58,515 bases of DNA from Absicoccus porci. GTDB taxonomy: Bacteria; Bacillota_I; Bacilli_A; Erysipelotrichales; Erysipelotrichaceae. Numbering within the stretch: position 1 is the stretch's first letter; each line of letters opens with the position of its first letter. Below the pieces are notes generated by a model that was not told where the DNA came from, searched no databases, and saw nothing but the letters and a program-made list of their open reading frames with translations. The stretch spans positions 1 to 58,515 of the forward strand of contig NZ_RJQC01000006.1 in NCBI RefSeq assembly GCF_003725415.1, read 5' to 3'. Position numbers and translations under genes: made by a program. This document shows, piece after piece, positions 43,589-52,005 of the stretch.

Positions 43589-44836
43589 TCAATCAGCGTC
43601 GGATTCTTCTTCGATAGCCACCTCATCATAGGAATAAGTAAGGCCATCACGGATAACAGAAACGCCATCGGAAGTACCTACCTGTTCAATGTAGCGCTTC
43701 ACGATGACGTCTGCGTATTTTTCATCTAATTCAATTGTATGGCAGATACGACCGGTCTGTTCGCAAGCGATAAGTGTGCTGCCGGAACCGCCAAACGGGT
43801 CAAGTACGATGCAGTTGCTCATGCTGGAATTCATAATCGGATATGCAATTAATGCAATCGGCTTCATCGTAGGATGGTCGGCATTTTTCTTAGGCTTTTC
43901 AAATTCCCAGATAGTAGTTTCTTTTCTACCGGAATACCACTGATGCTTGCCGGACTTCTTCCAACCAAACAGGCAAGGTTCATGCTGCCACTGATATGGA
44001 GAACGACCAAGCACAAGAGAAGGTTTCTTCCAGATACAGCAACCGGACAAATAGAAGCCTGCATCAGCGAATGCTTTTCTAAAGTTCAAGCCTTCCGTAT
44101 CAGCGTGGAAGACGTAAATCGAAGCATCCTCGGCCATAGCCTGTTCCATATTGGTAAAGGCGTCCAGCAAGAACTGATAGAAGGAATCATTATCCATGTT
44201 ATCGTTCTGAATCTTACCGGCTGTGCCTTCGTAGTTCACATTGTACGGAGGGTCGGTTACCACCAGATTTGATTTCTTGCCAGCCATCAGCATTTCATAG
44301 GATTCAGCCTTAGTGCTGTCTCCGCAGAATAGACGGTGTGAGCCAAGGCACCAAAGGTCACCAGCCTTGGTGATGGTAGGCTTCTGTAATTCTGCAGCTA
44401 CATCAAAGTCATCTTCCTTGATATTATCCTTCGTGGAATCCTTGAATAAATCATCAAGCTCTGCAGGTTCAAAACCTGTAAGAGATACATCGAAGTCAGC
44501 ACCCTGAAGGTCTGCAATCAATAAAGCTAATTTATCGTTATCCCATTCACCGCTGATTTTGTTTAGTGCGACATTTAATGCTTTTTCATGTTCGACATCA
44601 AGTTCAACAACTACGCAGTCAACCTCTGTCATACCCATATCCTGAAGCACTTTTAATCGCTGGTGGCCACCAACCACACAGCCAGTAGTGGCATTCCAGA
44701 TAACAGGTTCCACATAACCAAACTGCTCAATCGAGCGTTTTAGCTTTTCATATTCAGGGTCGCCGGGTTTCAAATCCTTACGAGGGTTGTAATCCGCAGG
44801 AAGAAGTTCTGCGACATTTTTCTTTTCAATCTGCAT
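43589..44836 (-). CDS. ParB-like plus DNA N6-adenine/N4-cytosine methyltransferase
   Basis: 415 residues. Residues 1-110 form a ParB/sulfiredoxin-like domain: LLPADYNPRKDLKPGDPEYEK, SIEQFGYVEPVIWN, VGGHQRLKVL and NVALNKISGEWD. The methyltransferase domain follows, with motif IV NLVVTDPPYNVNYEG before motif I DPFGGSGSTLIACEQTGR, the beta-class order. It methylates A-N6 or C-N4 in DNA; the target site is unknown. AGGAGG precedes the ATG at 44836. It lies 11 nt after the phage SAM synthetase gene. No partner endonuclease gene is evident, so it may protect phage DNA. Confidence 0.9.
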   Translation of the reverse strand: MQIEKKNVAELLPADYNPRKDLKPGDPEYEKLKRSIEQFGYVEPVIWNATTGCVVGGHQRLKVLQDMGMTEVDCVVVELDVEHEKALNVALNKISGEWDNDKLALLIADLQGADFDVSLTGFEPAELDDLFKDSTKDNIKEDDFDVAAELQKPTITKAGDLWCLGSHRLFCGDSTKAESYEMLMAGKKSNLVVTDPPYNVNYEGTAGKIQNDNMDNDSFYQFLLDAFTNMEQAMAEDASIYVFHADTEGLNFRKAFADAGFYLSGCCIWKKPSLVLGRSPYQWQHEPCLFGWKKSGKHQWYSGRKETTIWEFEKPKKNADHPTMKPIALIAYPIMNSSMSNCIVLDPFGGSGSTLIACEQTGRICHTIELDEKYADVIVKRYIEQVGTSDGVSVIRDGLTYSYDEVAIEEESDAD

Positions 44837-44847
44837 AGGCGACCTCC

Positions 44848-45630
44848 TTAAAACAATCCCCATTCAGCGAACTTTTCAAATCCGCCAACGGATGAAATAT
44901 ATTCTGCTGCAATATCTACGAGTTCTTGATATGGATGTCCATCAATGGTGTCATCACCAATAGCGCAGGCAATCTGTACTGGCTTACCTGTTTCCTGTGC
45001 TTTTAGGAATGCGTAGATATTAAGAGTGACATCAGCCTTAGATAAGTCTTTGCCATGAAGGCCACCACCAGTAACAGAGTCAGCCATATCACTTCCCAGC
45101 TTTCTGTTTGTAGCGCCAGTATCAACGTCTGTACCCCCAGTCCAATCACCGAGCGGATTGACTTCAGCAGGAGGGTACATATTTGAAAGCTCAGCAGTGG
45201 AAGCATTGCTCTGACAGATGATAAGTCTTGCTTCCTCAATAATGTACTTTCCGTCATATGGATAATGTGTGTAAATATCATGTGCAATTACAGATAGAGC
45301 TTTCTGCTCCTCTGTAAGAGGCATTCCCTTGAAGATACCATTATCACCACAACGAATACCGGCTGACTGGTTATCAGATAAGTGCTTATCCTGTGGAACA
45401 ATATCGATATCTGCCCATACAGCACCGGCGATTCTGTGAATTGCATCTTCAACATCTAAAGGATTAATAGCAGCAGTAGTTTCAATAATTACATGACATT
45501 TACCATGCCCGATAAGGACTTCAACTGCAATCTTTGGAACAGCTTCTGTTTTATAAGCTAAGTCAACAATTGCACCAGCAATTCTATCTGCCACCTTATC
45601 CGGATGACTTGGATTTACTTTTTCAATCAT
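44848..45630 (-). CDS. Short phage-type S-adenosylmethionine synthetase
   Basis: 260 residues against about 390 in housekeeping MetK. It has EKVNPSHPDKVADRIAGAIVD (the HPDK motif), SAGIRCGDNGIFKGMPLTEEQ (DQG/MFGYA region), NPLGDWTGGTDVDTGATNRK and GGGLHGKDLSKADVTLNIYAF (the GGGAFSGKD loop). Many ATP- and methionine-binding segments remain, and the missing length looks like loops and one subdomain rather than one end. It sits between small terminase and the methyltransferase. Making SAM locally for phage DNA methylation is a plausible inference. Confidence 0.85.
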   Translation of the reverse strand: MIEKVNPSHPDKVADRIAGAIVDLAYKTEAVPKIAVEVLIGHGKCHVIIETTAAINPLDVEDAIHRIAGAVWADIDIVPQDKHLSDNQSAGIRCGDNGIFKGMPLTEEQKALSVIAHDIYTHYPYDGKYIIEEARLIICQSNASTAELSNMYPPAEVNPLGDWTGGTDVDTGATNRKLGSDMADSVTGGGLHGKDLSKADVTLNIYAFLKAQETGKPVQIACAIGDDTIDGHPYQELVDIAAEYISSVGGFEKFAEWGLF

Positions 45631-45632
45631 AG

Positions 45633-46187
45633 TTAGTTTCCTTTCCTTGCGCGAAGCAGGCGCTCCATAGCATCATCCATTGGAGTGGCACCGCTGTATT
45701 CACTAGCGCAATTTTCCTTTACAATTTGATAGATTTCCATCCAGAGCCTGTTGGTCTGGCTCATAAAGTTCTGGCTCATTGCCACATAGGGTGATTGGAT
45801 TGCATTACCAGTAGTAGGGTGCTTTGCAAGGAAACCAAAATCAGATATAGCTTCTTCGCATTGAATCCATCTGGCAACGCTCATCGCATAGCGTTCAAGT
45901 AGCTGGGGAGAAACGAGTGTTGCACACTTGCGTTCTGCCAGCCACTCCCATGTCGCAATATAAACTTCTTCAGCCACCAGCGGTTTTCCGTCCTTCTGAG
46001 TGGCGGATAACAGCTTGGATGGTTTGGGCATTTGCTGACCTTCTAAATCGACCGCTTTATTATCGAAGTCGATGACAGTCAACATTCTCTTGCCCGGATT
46101 ACCCTCAGCGATTTTGTCAGCTAAGGGCTTCTTTTTGGCTCCGGCACCGATGCGAGCGCCACCACGGTTTGTACCGTCCTTAGCCAT
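45633..46187 (-). CDS. Terminase small subunit, P27 family
   Basis: 184 residues. The basic N-terminus MAKDGTNRGGARIGAGAKKKPL is followed by NPGKRMLTVIDF, the conserved VYIATWEWLAERKCATLVSPQLLERYAMSVARW and TNRLWMEIYQIVKENC, typical of P27-type small terminases that recognise the packaging site. AAGGAGG precedes the ATG. It lies between HNH and MetK rather than directly before the large subunit, a layout usual for this phage group. Confidence 0.88.
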   Translation of the reverse strand: MAKDGTNRGGARIGAGAKKKPLADKIAEGNPGKRMLTVIDFDNKAVDLEGQQMPKPSKLLSATQKDGKPLVAEEVYIATWEWLAERKCATLVSPQLLERYAMSVARWIQCEEAISDFGFLAKHPTTGNAIQSPYVAMSQNFMSQTNRLWMEIYQIVKENCASEYSGATPMDDAMERLLRARKGN

Positions 46188-46298
46188 AATTCATGCACCT
46201 CCTTATATACCCTGTTTGAAACCGCGACTTTGCGCGTGTGACCCCACGCCCGTTCCACGGAAGGTTTGCTGTAGAGATTTTGACCGCCCCTACGGGTC

Positions 46299-46658
46299 CT
46301 ACTGGTTGTGCCAGCGGTCACCGTGCTCAGCATGTATTCTTGCATGACATGCTTTGCAAAGAGCCATCAAGTTATCTCTGTCGTGGGTGCCTCCTTGTGA
46401 CAGTGGTTTGATGTGATGTATCTCCTCGGTTGGTGTGTAAACACCTTTCTCAAGGCAGACCTCACAAAGCGGATGGGCAGCAGCGTAGCTGTCACGGATT
46501 CGTTTCCAAGCTCTACCATAGCGGCGCTTGGTAGCTGGGTCACGGTCGTAACGTTCGTATCTCTTGGCCTCAAGCTTTGCGTGTTCCTCACAGAAACGTC
46601 CGTCAGTCAGGTTCGGGCAGCCGGGATAGGAGCAGGGCCTTTTAGGTTTTCTTGGCAT
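46299..46658 (-). CDS. HNH endonuclease
   Basis: 119 residues. Zinc-finger-like start RPCSYPGCPNLTDGRFCEEH, then RYGRAWKRIRDSYAAAHPLCEVCLEKGV and the HNH core EIHHIKPLSQGGTHDRDNLMALCKACHARIHAEHG. HNH proteins next to terminases assist DNA cleavage in packaging in many phages. The ATG at 46658 has GGAGG upstream; the longer reading to 46712 crosses the terminator hairpin and is not used. First gene of the late operon. Confidence 0.92.
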   Translation of the reverse strand: MPRKPKRPCSYPGCPNLTDGRFCEEHAKLEAKRYERYDRDPATKRRYGRAWKRIRDSYAAAHPLCEVCLEKGVYTPTEEIHHIKPLSQGGTHDRDNLMALCKACHARIHAEHGDRWHNQ

Positions 46659-46684
46659 CTGTTTCACCTCCGTTCGGGCATAAG

Positions 46685-46715
46685 AAAAGCCCCGTAGGAG
46701 TTTGTCCCACAAGGC
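46685..46715 (-). terminator. Attenuator-like terminator in the late-operon leader
   Basis: On the minus strand GCCTTGTGGGA (46,715-46,705) pairs with TCCTACGGGGC (46,699-46,689) with some G-T pairs, followed by TTTTC. It lies between a good promoter (46,778-46,750) and the HNH ribosome binding site, so it must be read through for late genes to be expressed. Confidence 0.7.
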
Positions 46716-46749
46716 CTCTTGTAACTTTCTTTTTTGCTATTGTAATAAT

Positions 46750-46778
46750 ATCATAGGTCGATACTCTCAATCTATCAC
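46750..46778 (-). promoter_or_regulatory. Candidate late promoter
   Basis: On the minus strand GTGATA (46,778-46,773), 17 bp and TATGAT (46,755-46,750), directly after the ArpU-like gene's stop. The predicted transcript meets the attenuator about 35 nt on. Confidence 0.55.
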
Positions 46779-46779
46779 A

Positions 46780-47199
46780 TTAACTCTCATCATGGTCTGG
46801 CACCACGATTTCTTTTAATGCGCTGCTGTGCATACGGTGAAGATGCTGCATGGAGTAGTTCATGTCCACGGCTATCTGTTCCCAGTTAAGAAAGCAGAGA
46901 TAGCGTTTCTCCAGAAGCGTCTGGTATTCCACGTTTGGCACAGCTTTGATGACCGACATGATTTCGCTCTTAAGGTCCACCAGCTTTTCGATGTCCTTCT
47001 TCAGGCTGTCCTCCAAATCGATAATCTTCAGGATGCATTCTTCCAGCCTTGAACCACCGCGATTCGGATTTCTTGGCATATCGGAAAAGGTACTGGTGCA
47101 TCTGGTAGCTAAGTCATTCAAGGAAGCAATCTGCTGCGTCTTAGAAGTGATGCGCTCATCAAGAAAACGTGCTTGTAATAAGTATTCTTTTGCATTCAT
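46780..47199 (-). CDS. ArpU/DUF1492-type late transcription regulator
   Basis: 139 residues. Coiled-coil N-terminal part (YLLQARFLDERITSKTQQIASLNDLATR, LEECILKIIDLEDSLKKDIEKLVDLKSEIM) then a sigma-region-4-like helix-turn-helix (LLEKRYLCFLNWEQIAVDMNYSMQHLHRMHSSALKEI). DUF1492/ArpU proteins control late transcription in Gram-positive phages. It lies at the end of the early/middle genes, directly before the promoter and terminator that lead into the late genes. GGAGG precedes the ATG at 47199. Confidence 0.82.
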   Translation of the reverse strand: MNAKEYLLQARFLDERITSKTQQIASLNDLATRCTSTFSDMPRNPNRGGSRLEECILKIIDLEDSLKKDIEKLVDLKSEIMSVIKAVPNVEYQTLLEKRYLCFLNWEQIAVDMNYSMQHLHRMHSSALKEIVVPDHDES

Positions 47200-47246
47200 G
47201 CTAATACCTCCGGATGTTTTGATTTCCCTTGGATTGGCATTCTTTG

Positions 47247-48590
47247 TCATAGATTTGCTTTGACCGCATCAATTAATGCGTTTTGTGATACTTCCTTCAG
47301 TGACAGCGCCTTTAAGATGCGCTCATCAATGGTTCCTTTGGTAACGATGTGTTCAATCACCACGGTACCGGAAGTCTGGCCTTGTCTCCAGAGTCGGGCG
47401 TTGGTCTGCTGGTATAATTCCAAAGACCATGTCAGCCCAAACCAGATAAGAGTGGAACCGCCAGCCTGCAGGTTAAGACCATGACCGGCAGAAGCAGGAT
47501 GGATAACAGCAACAGGAATATCTCCATTATTCCAATCGTTGATGTCCTTGCTGGTTTTGATTTCTCTGACATCAAAGCGCTTCTTGATTCTTTGCAGGTC
47601 ATGCTTGAACCAATAAGCCACCAGCAGTGGTTTGCCATTTGCCGATTCGATAATATCCTCCAGCGCATCCAGCTTTCTATCGTGTATCTCGATAATATTG
47701 CCTTCATCGTCATAGATGGCACCATTGGCAAGCTGGGATAGCTTCCCAGTAAGGGATGCAGCATTGGCAGCGGTGACTTCGCCTTCAGGAAGTTCCAAGA
47801 TAAAGTCTGCTTTTAGTTCTTCATAGCGCTCAGATTCTTCCTCGGATAATTCCACTTCATATTGCGAAGTAATGAGCTCCGGCATCTGCAAGTGGTCGGT
47901 TGATTTCATAGAAATCGTAATATCCGATATCTTTCGATAAATGTCATCTTCTGCATAAGGCATTGGTTTGTAGGAGTAGATGATTTCACCATTTCGCTTA
48001 TCCGGAACGAAGTAATCATTCCTGTAGTGGGTGATGAAGCGTCCGAGGCGTTCTCCTAAGTCCAGCAGTTTGAACTCAGCCCACAAATCCATAAGTCCGT
48101 TAGAAGAAGGAGTGCCGGTAAGACCGATAATTCTTTTGACTTTTGGTCTGACCTTCATCAAGGATTGGAACCTTTTTGATTTATGGTTCTTGAAGGATGA
48201 GAGCTCATCGATAATGACCATATCGTAATCAAAAGGAAATCCGCTACTATCGATAAGCCATCCTAAGTTCTCACGATTGATAATGGTGATATCAGCGCCT
48301 TCCATCAAAGCTGCTCTTCGTTCTTTGACGGTTCCAACAGCCACGGCGTAGGTAAGTCCTTTTAGATGCTCCCATTTTTTGATTTCTGCAGGCCATGTAT
48401 CACGGGCCACACGAAGTGGTGCAATAACCAAGATGTGATGTGCTTCAAAGCTGTCAAACAACAGGTCTGCGATGGCAGTCAGGGAAATGACCGTCTTACC
48501 AAGGCCCATATCGAGGAGTACTGCAGCTACGGGATGACTTTCAATGTAGTCGATGGCATATCGCTGATAATCATGGGGTACAAAGTTCAT
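47247..48590 (-). CDS. SNF2-family DNA helicase
   Basis: 447 residues. Motif I LLDMGLGKTVISLTAI (near residues 25-40), Ia LVIAPLRVARDTWPAEI, II VIIDELSSFKN, III IGLTGTPSSNGLMDLW, then the second lobe with LVAYWFKHDLQRIKKRF, IPVAVIHPASAGHGLNLQAGG and the Arg-finger motif VI TNARLWRQGQTSGTVVIEHIV. It is a superfamily 2 DNA translocase used in phage replication or recombination. The ATG at 48590 follows AGGAATG. The gene overlaps the VRR-NUC gene by 20 nt. Confidence 0.93.
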   Translation of the reverse strand: MNFVPHDYQRYAIDYIESHPVAAVLLDMGLGKTVISLTAIADLLFDSFEAHHILVIAPLRVARDTWPAEIKKWEHLKGLTYAVAVGTVKERRAALMEGADITIINRENLGWLIDSSGFPFDYDMVIIDELSSFKNHKSKRFQSLMKVRPKVKRIIGLTGTPSSNGLMDLWAEFKLLDLGERLGRFITHYRNDYFVPDKRNGEIIYSYKPMPYAEDDIYRKISDITISMKSTDHLQMPELITSQYEVELSEEESERYEELKADFILELPEGEVTAANAASLTGKLSQLANGAIYDDEGNIIEIHDRKLDALEDIIESANGKPLLVAYWFKHDLQRIKKRFDVREIKTSKDINDWNNGDIPVAVIHPASAGHGLNLQAGGSTLIWFGLTWSLELYQQTNARLWRQGQTSGTVVIEHIVTKGTIDERILKALSLKEVSQNALIDAVKANL

Positions 48591-48852
48591 GAAGCATTCC
48601 TCCAATCTGTTCAATGCCATCAATCACATAGACGCGGTAGCCAAGTGAACGAAGCATTTTGTGTCTTGCTACTTGAAGAGGGCGTGGCTTTTTGCCGGGA
48701 GCCTTCAGTTCTACGAAGGCGCACACCCCATCAGGTAATAAGACTAAGCGGTCGGGCATTCCTGCAAAACTTGGAGACACGAACTTTAGTGCAATCCCAC
48801 CAGCCTTTTTAACCGACCTTGTTAACATGTTCTCTATCTGTTTTTCTAACAT
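48571..48852 (-). CDS. VRR-NUC domain nuclease
   Basis: 93 residues, a stand-alone VRR-NUC (PD-(D/E)xK-like) domain: MLEKQIENMLTRSVKKAGGIALKF, the catalytic Asp in SFAGMPDRLVLLPDGVCAFVELKAPGKKPRPLQ (PD...ELK) and RMLRSLGYRVYVIDG-like end. Phage VRR-NUC proteins resolve branched DNA. It is encoded directly before the SNF2 helicase with overlap, so they may act together. Upstream lies the second 98-bp element. GGAGG precedes the ATG. Confidence 0.9.
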   Translation of the reverse strand: MLEKQIENMLTRSVKKAGGIALKFVSPSFAGMPDRLVLLPDGVCAFVELKAPGKKPRPLQVARHKMLRSLGYRVYVIDGIEQIGGMLHELCTP

Positions 48853-48887
48853 TTCTAAGCCTCCATCAGAGTGTAAATTTCTATAAG

Positions 48888-48985
48888 TGCAAGGTGTATC
48901 AATGGTATTTACATAACTTTTATATATATGATTTTTTATAGCCTATAGAAAAGTTTATAAATATACCTTGATACACCTTGTCATT
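48888..48985 (-). repeat. 98-bp quasi-palindromic element, copy 2 (inverted relative to copy 1)
   Basis: Its reverse complement begins AATGACAAGGTGTATCAAGG and ends TACCATTGATACACCTTGCA, exactly as 23,505-23,602 does; about nine in ten positions agree across 98 bases, with most differences in the AT-rich centre. It lies between the primase and VRR-NUC genes, in a gap of about 140 bases without coding sequence. Confidence 0.85.
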
Positions 48986-48992
48986 AGGTCTA

Positions 48993-51266
48993 TTAGTCTA
49001 AGAATTCCTCGTCAAAATCGTCCTCGGTACGGATACGCAGACCCTTAAAATAACGCTTTCGATTCTGAGTGATACGCTCATATCCGGCATTCTCCAAAGC
49101 AAAGTAGAAGTCAGCGGTACTGCGCACGTACTCATTGGTATCGATGCAGTAATTGCGATAAGCCTGATAAAGAGAAGAAGAACTCTCCTTGTAATCAGCA
49201 CCCACCACGCATTTATCTTCGAGAAAGTGGGCAAACCAGTCATTCTGGCTACGGTATTCATTGATGGCCTCTTGCACACAAGCAGGAACCGGAATCTGAT
49301 AATCCAGCTCGATAACTTTTCTGCTGCCTTCAATCACCCAAGAGAGAATGGCTCCGGCAGCGTGGTCATACAGATATTCGCTGTAGTTCTTAATATCGCT
49401 GGAACCGGTAATCTTGGCATTGAAGGGGATGACAATCAAACGTCTCCAGATACCATCATCGGATGCAGAGACACGAGGCAGATGGTTGGTGTAAAGTACG
49501 AGGGTATGGCAAGGCTTGAAGGAGAACGGGTCCTTGTACTTCTTTTCCGCAAATACATCATCGGTGGAACAGAGCTGTTTGACGGTGGAATCATTGAGAC
49601 GAGCACCTTCCTGCATCTCGGCAGCAATTAAAAGACGTTTCCCTTTGACCTCGGCCATTTCCGGTTTGATGTTTCTGCGGCAGCCTACGGTTAAGGTATC
49701 TGCAGAGATATTGCCGGAGTAGAGCCCAAGCACACGGGAGATGACATTCCAGAAGGTGGACTTGCCATTTCGACCATCGCCATAAGCAATAATCAAAGCT
49801 TCTACATACACCTTGCCAATGGCAGCAAGGCCACAAATCATCTGTACATAATCGATGAGCTCCTGATTATTCTGGAAAATGGTATTCAAGCAATCAAGCC
49901 AGACATCTACTTCCTTCTGATTAGGTGATACGCTGGTAATCTTGGTAATAAAGTCCTCTGGAGAATGTTCACGTGCTCCAGCCAGTCCTTTGCGAAGGTC
50001 GTAGGTTGCTTCTGGGGTACAAAGCGCAAATGGGTCCGCATCCAAATCTCTCGGAGAAATTTCAAGCATTGGATGGGATTCTTTCAAAGTTGATGTGACA
50101 TTCTTGGAATCACGTCTTTTGATGGCAAAGTTCTGATATGCTTTTGCAGCCAGAAACTCCTGATAGACCTTTTGCTGTTCCTCGTTCATCAGCTGTTCTG
50201 CCTTTGACTTGGATGTACTATCAAGGATGTTTTGGGCGCCACAGTTTTTCATCTTATCGAGTGCTTCCATCAAATCGTTGTTGGCTTCCTTTAATTGTCT
50301 GCGTGTGAGCTCATGTGCAACAGCCTGTGCGCCCGGTTCGCTTTCCTGCCAATAATGGTCGGAGTAGCGGATAAAGTGCGTAGCAGGAGAGTAGCGCAGT
50401 TCATTTGAGAAGTATTTTGCCAACACCTCAGCCTGTCCCACGTCAGAATAATCCTCCGGCTTATAGCAAGAAGGGTCGTTATATACTTCCGGTGCCACAT
50501 AGCCATCCTGCGAAGAAACTCTTGCATAGAAACGCTGCGCACTGTGCCAGATGGTTGCAAGTTCCGATGTATCAAGAGGAGGCGTGCATTTTGCAGCTTC
50601 TTCCATAAATGCTTCATAGGCCTTTTCACTGTCACCATATTTCTTGATGACCTTACCAGCAAAACGGGACATGGTTGCATTACGACTGCCTTCTGGGATA
50701 GAAGAACCATCATATTGACCTTCTGCCATATCTTCATCGAAAATGTCCTCGTCGAGATATTCTGTCAGATTCATACGACCGGGATATAAAGCCACATCTG
50801 CGGATGCAGTTCCAAAAAAGAAACGAGCTGCATCAAGTGCCTGTGTATCAAAATATGGAAAGATAGAATTGACCAGCTTCTTCATATCGCTATAAAGGGA
50901 GGCGTCGGTCACATACTCGATGGGAAATAAGACATGGAACTTCGGTCTTGCCGGTTTTCCATTCTTGACTTTGTTATTGAAACGACTGTAGTGGACCGCA
51001 AAGGTCACACCCGGAAATGCCTGCATGACATCATCTGGGGTAATCCAATCTTCTGGATTTTCACTGTGGTCGTTATCACAATCAACAGGCAGACAATCGC
51101 TGCCGATGAAGTTGTCGTTGTTACGGTAGCTGTTTTTATATTCTGCACATACATAGTCGTGGCAGATGGTAGCTTTCAAGCTATCCTCGTCGAGAATTAC
51201 CTGCTTGTGAGGGTAGGAGCAGTTACCGGGATTGCCAGTAACATCAGCGCTGTAAAGGGTAAGCAT
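48993..51266 (-). CDS. Phage primase-helicase, P4/D5 type
   Basis: 757 residues. The N-terminal half has an archaeo-eukaryotic-primase-like fold (VDCDNDHSENPEDWITPDDV, FHVLFPIEYVTD, TQALDAARFFFGTAS). The D5_N region is near residue 380-440. The SF3 helicase follows, with Walker A IAYGDGRNGKSTFWNVISRV (about 490-510), Walker B KGKRLLIAAEMQEG and sensor LVLYTNHLPRVSASDDGIWRRL. It primes and unwinds phage DNA. Full-length. It overlaps the upstream 110-residue gene by one base. Confidence 0.92.
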   Translation of the reverse strand: MLTLYSADVTGNPGNCSYPHKQVILDEDSLKATICHDYVCAEYKNSYRNNDNFIGSDCLPVDCDNDHSENPEDWITPDDVMQAFPGVTFAVHYSRFNNKVKNGKPARPKFHVLFPIEYVTDASLYSDMKKLVNSIFPYFDTQALDAARFFFGTASADVALYPGRMNLTEYLDEDIFDEDMAEGQYDGSSIPEGSRNATMSRFAGKVIKKYGDSEKAYEAFMEEAAKCTPPLDTSELATIWHSAQRFYARVSSQDGYVAPEVYNDPSCYKPEDYSDVGQAEVLAKYFSNELRYSPATHFIRYSDHYWQESEPGAQAVAHELTRRQLKEANNDLMEALDKMKNCGAQNILDSTSKSKAEQLMNEEQQKVYQEFLAAKAYQNFAIKRRDSKNVTSTLKESHPMLEISPRDLDADPFALCTPEATYDLRKGLAGAREHSPEDFITKITSVSPNQKEVDVWLDCLNTIFQNNQELIDYVQMICGLAAIGKVYVEALIIAYGDGRNGKSTFWNVISRVLGLYSGNISADTLTVGCRRNIKPEMAEVKGKRLLIAAEMQEGARLNDSTVKQLCSTDDVFAEKKYKDPFSFKPCHTLVLYTNHLPRVSASDDGIWRRLIVIPFNAKITGSSDIKNYSEYLYDHAAGAILSWVIEGSRKVIELDYQIPVPACVQEAINEYRSQNDWFAHFLEDKCVVGADYKESSSSLYQAYRNYCIDTNEYVRSTADFYFALENAGYERITQNRKRYFKGLRIRTEDDFDEEFLD

Positions 51267-51598
51267 CAGTCATACACCTCCTCAGATTCTTCCTCCAGTA
51301 CCTTGGTGATGAACTTTAATGCACGAATCATGGTTTCCAGTTCACAATCGCCACCAAGGACAACCTCGAAGCCTTCTGCATCGCCATAGCGGTCACGAAT
51401 CACATTGATGTCAATATCCGTGGAACCGGCATCTTTGATGGAGAAGTAGGTACGTCCGCCATGACCAGTATCGCCGCCCATAAAACCAGTGGTTCCAGCT
51501 TCGACTTCGAGAATATTGGCACTGTAAACATCACGCGCATAAGTAGTGATTTCCGTTCCGTCATTTAATTTGCGTCTGTTTTCTTTAATTTCATACAT
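51266..51598 (-). CDS. Phage protein of unknown function
   Basis: 110 residues beginning MYEIKENRRKLNDGTEITTYA, with VEAGTTGFMGGDTGHGGRTYF, STDIDINVIRDRYGDAEGFEVVLGGDCELETMIRALKFI and an acidic tail. Similar proteins lie beside phage primases of gut clostridia; no known function. The ATG at 51598 follows AGGAGG by 9 nt. The longer reading to 51745 overlaps the neighbour and is rejected. Its end overlaps the primase start. Confidence 0.65.
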   Translation of the reverse strand: MYEIKENRRKLNDGTEITTYARDVYSANILEVEAGTTGFMGGDTGHGGRTYFSIKDAGSTDIDINVIRDRYGDAEGFEVVLGGDCELETMIRALKFITKVLEEESEEVYD

Positions 51599-51602
51599 AG
51601 TG

Positions 51603-51935
51603 TTAAACCTCCTGACATTTGTCTGTGAAATAGCGCAAGCGATAATTGTTCTGCTTGGCAAGATTGATTTCTGCTTCCATTCCCGATGAGATATGTTTGC
51701 CAAATACCCAGACTTCAGAACACTTCTCGATGATGGCTTTGCCAAACTCTAAACCGAGTTCACGTTCTTTGGGATTGGTATCATCCAGAAACTGCGGAAA
51801 CAATAAATGTGGTGCCATCGGGATATATCCGCTATCCGCAGCAAAGCGGCAGTAGCGTCTGGCATTTTCTACATTTGCTTTAATGTCGCCTGCATAAGGA
51901 GAGCAGATATACACGATTAGTTTCTTGATGCTCAT
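51603..51935 (-). CDS. DUF4406/nucleoside 2-deoxyribosyltransferase-like protein
   Basis: 110 residues: KKLIVYICSPYAGDIKANVENARRYC, DSGYIPMAPHLLFPQFLDDTNP, LGLEFGKAIIEKCSEVWVFG and HISSGMEAEINLAKQ. This is the fold of nucleoside 2-deoxyribosyltransferases and DUF4406 proteins; SPYAGD and the SSGMEAEI motif with its glutamate are in place. It may act on nucleotides for phage DNA synthesis. The ATG at 51935 follows AAAGGAGG; the longer reading to 52112 crosses a hairpin and repeat and is rejected. Confidence 0.78.
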   Translation of the reverse strand: MSIKKLIVYICSPYAGDIKANVENARRYCRFAADSGYIPMAPHLLFPQFLDDTNPKERELGLEFGKAIIEKCSEVWVFGKHISSGMEAEINLAKQNNYRLRYFTDKCQEV

Positions 51936-51965
51936 ATGCGAGTCCTCCTTTCCGGGCAGACATAG

Positions 51966-52005
51966 AAAAACGTCCACCTCTAGTTTCCACTGGAGATGAA
52001 CGTCC
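51966..52005. terminator. Hairpin after the polymerase gene
   Basis: ACGTCCACCTCTAG pairs, with two mismatches, with CTGGAGATGAACGT around a TTTCCA loop. U-rich tracts lie on both sides (CTTTTT on +, GTTTTTC on -). It lies between the polymerase remnant and the next gene, so it probably ends or attenuates transcription. Confidence 0.55.
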
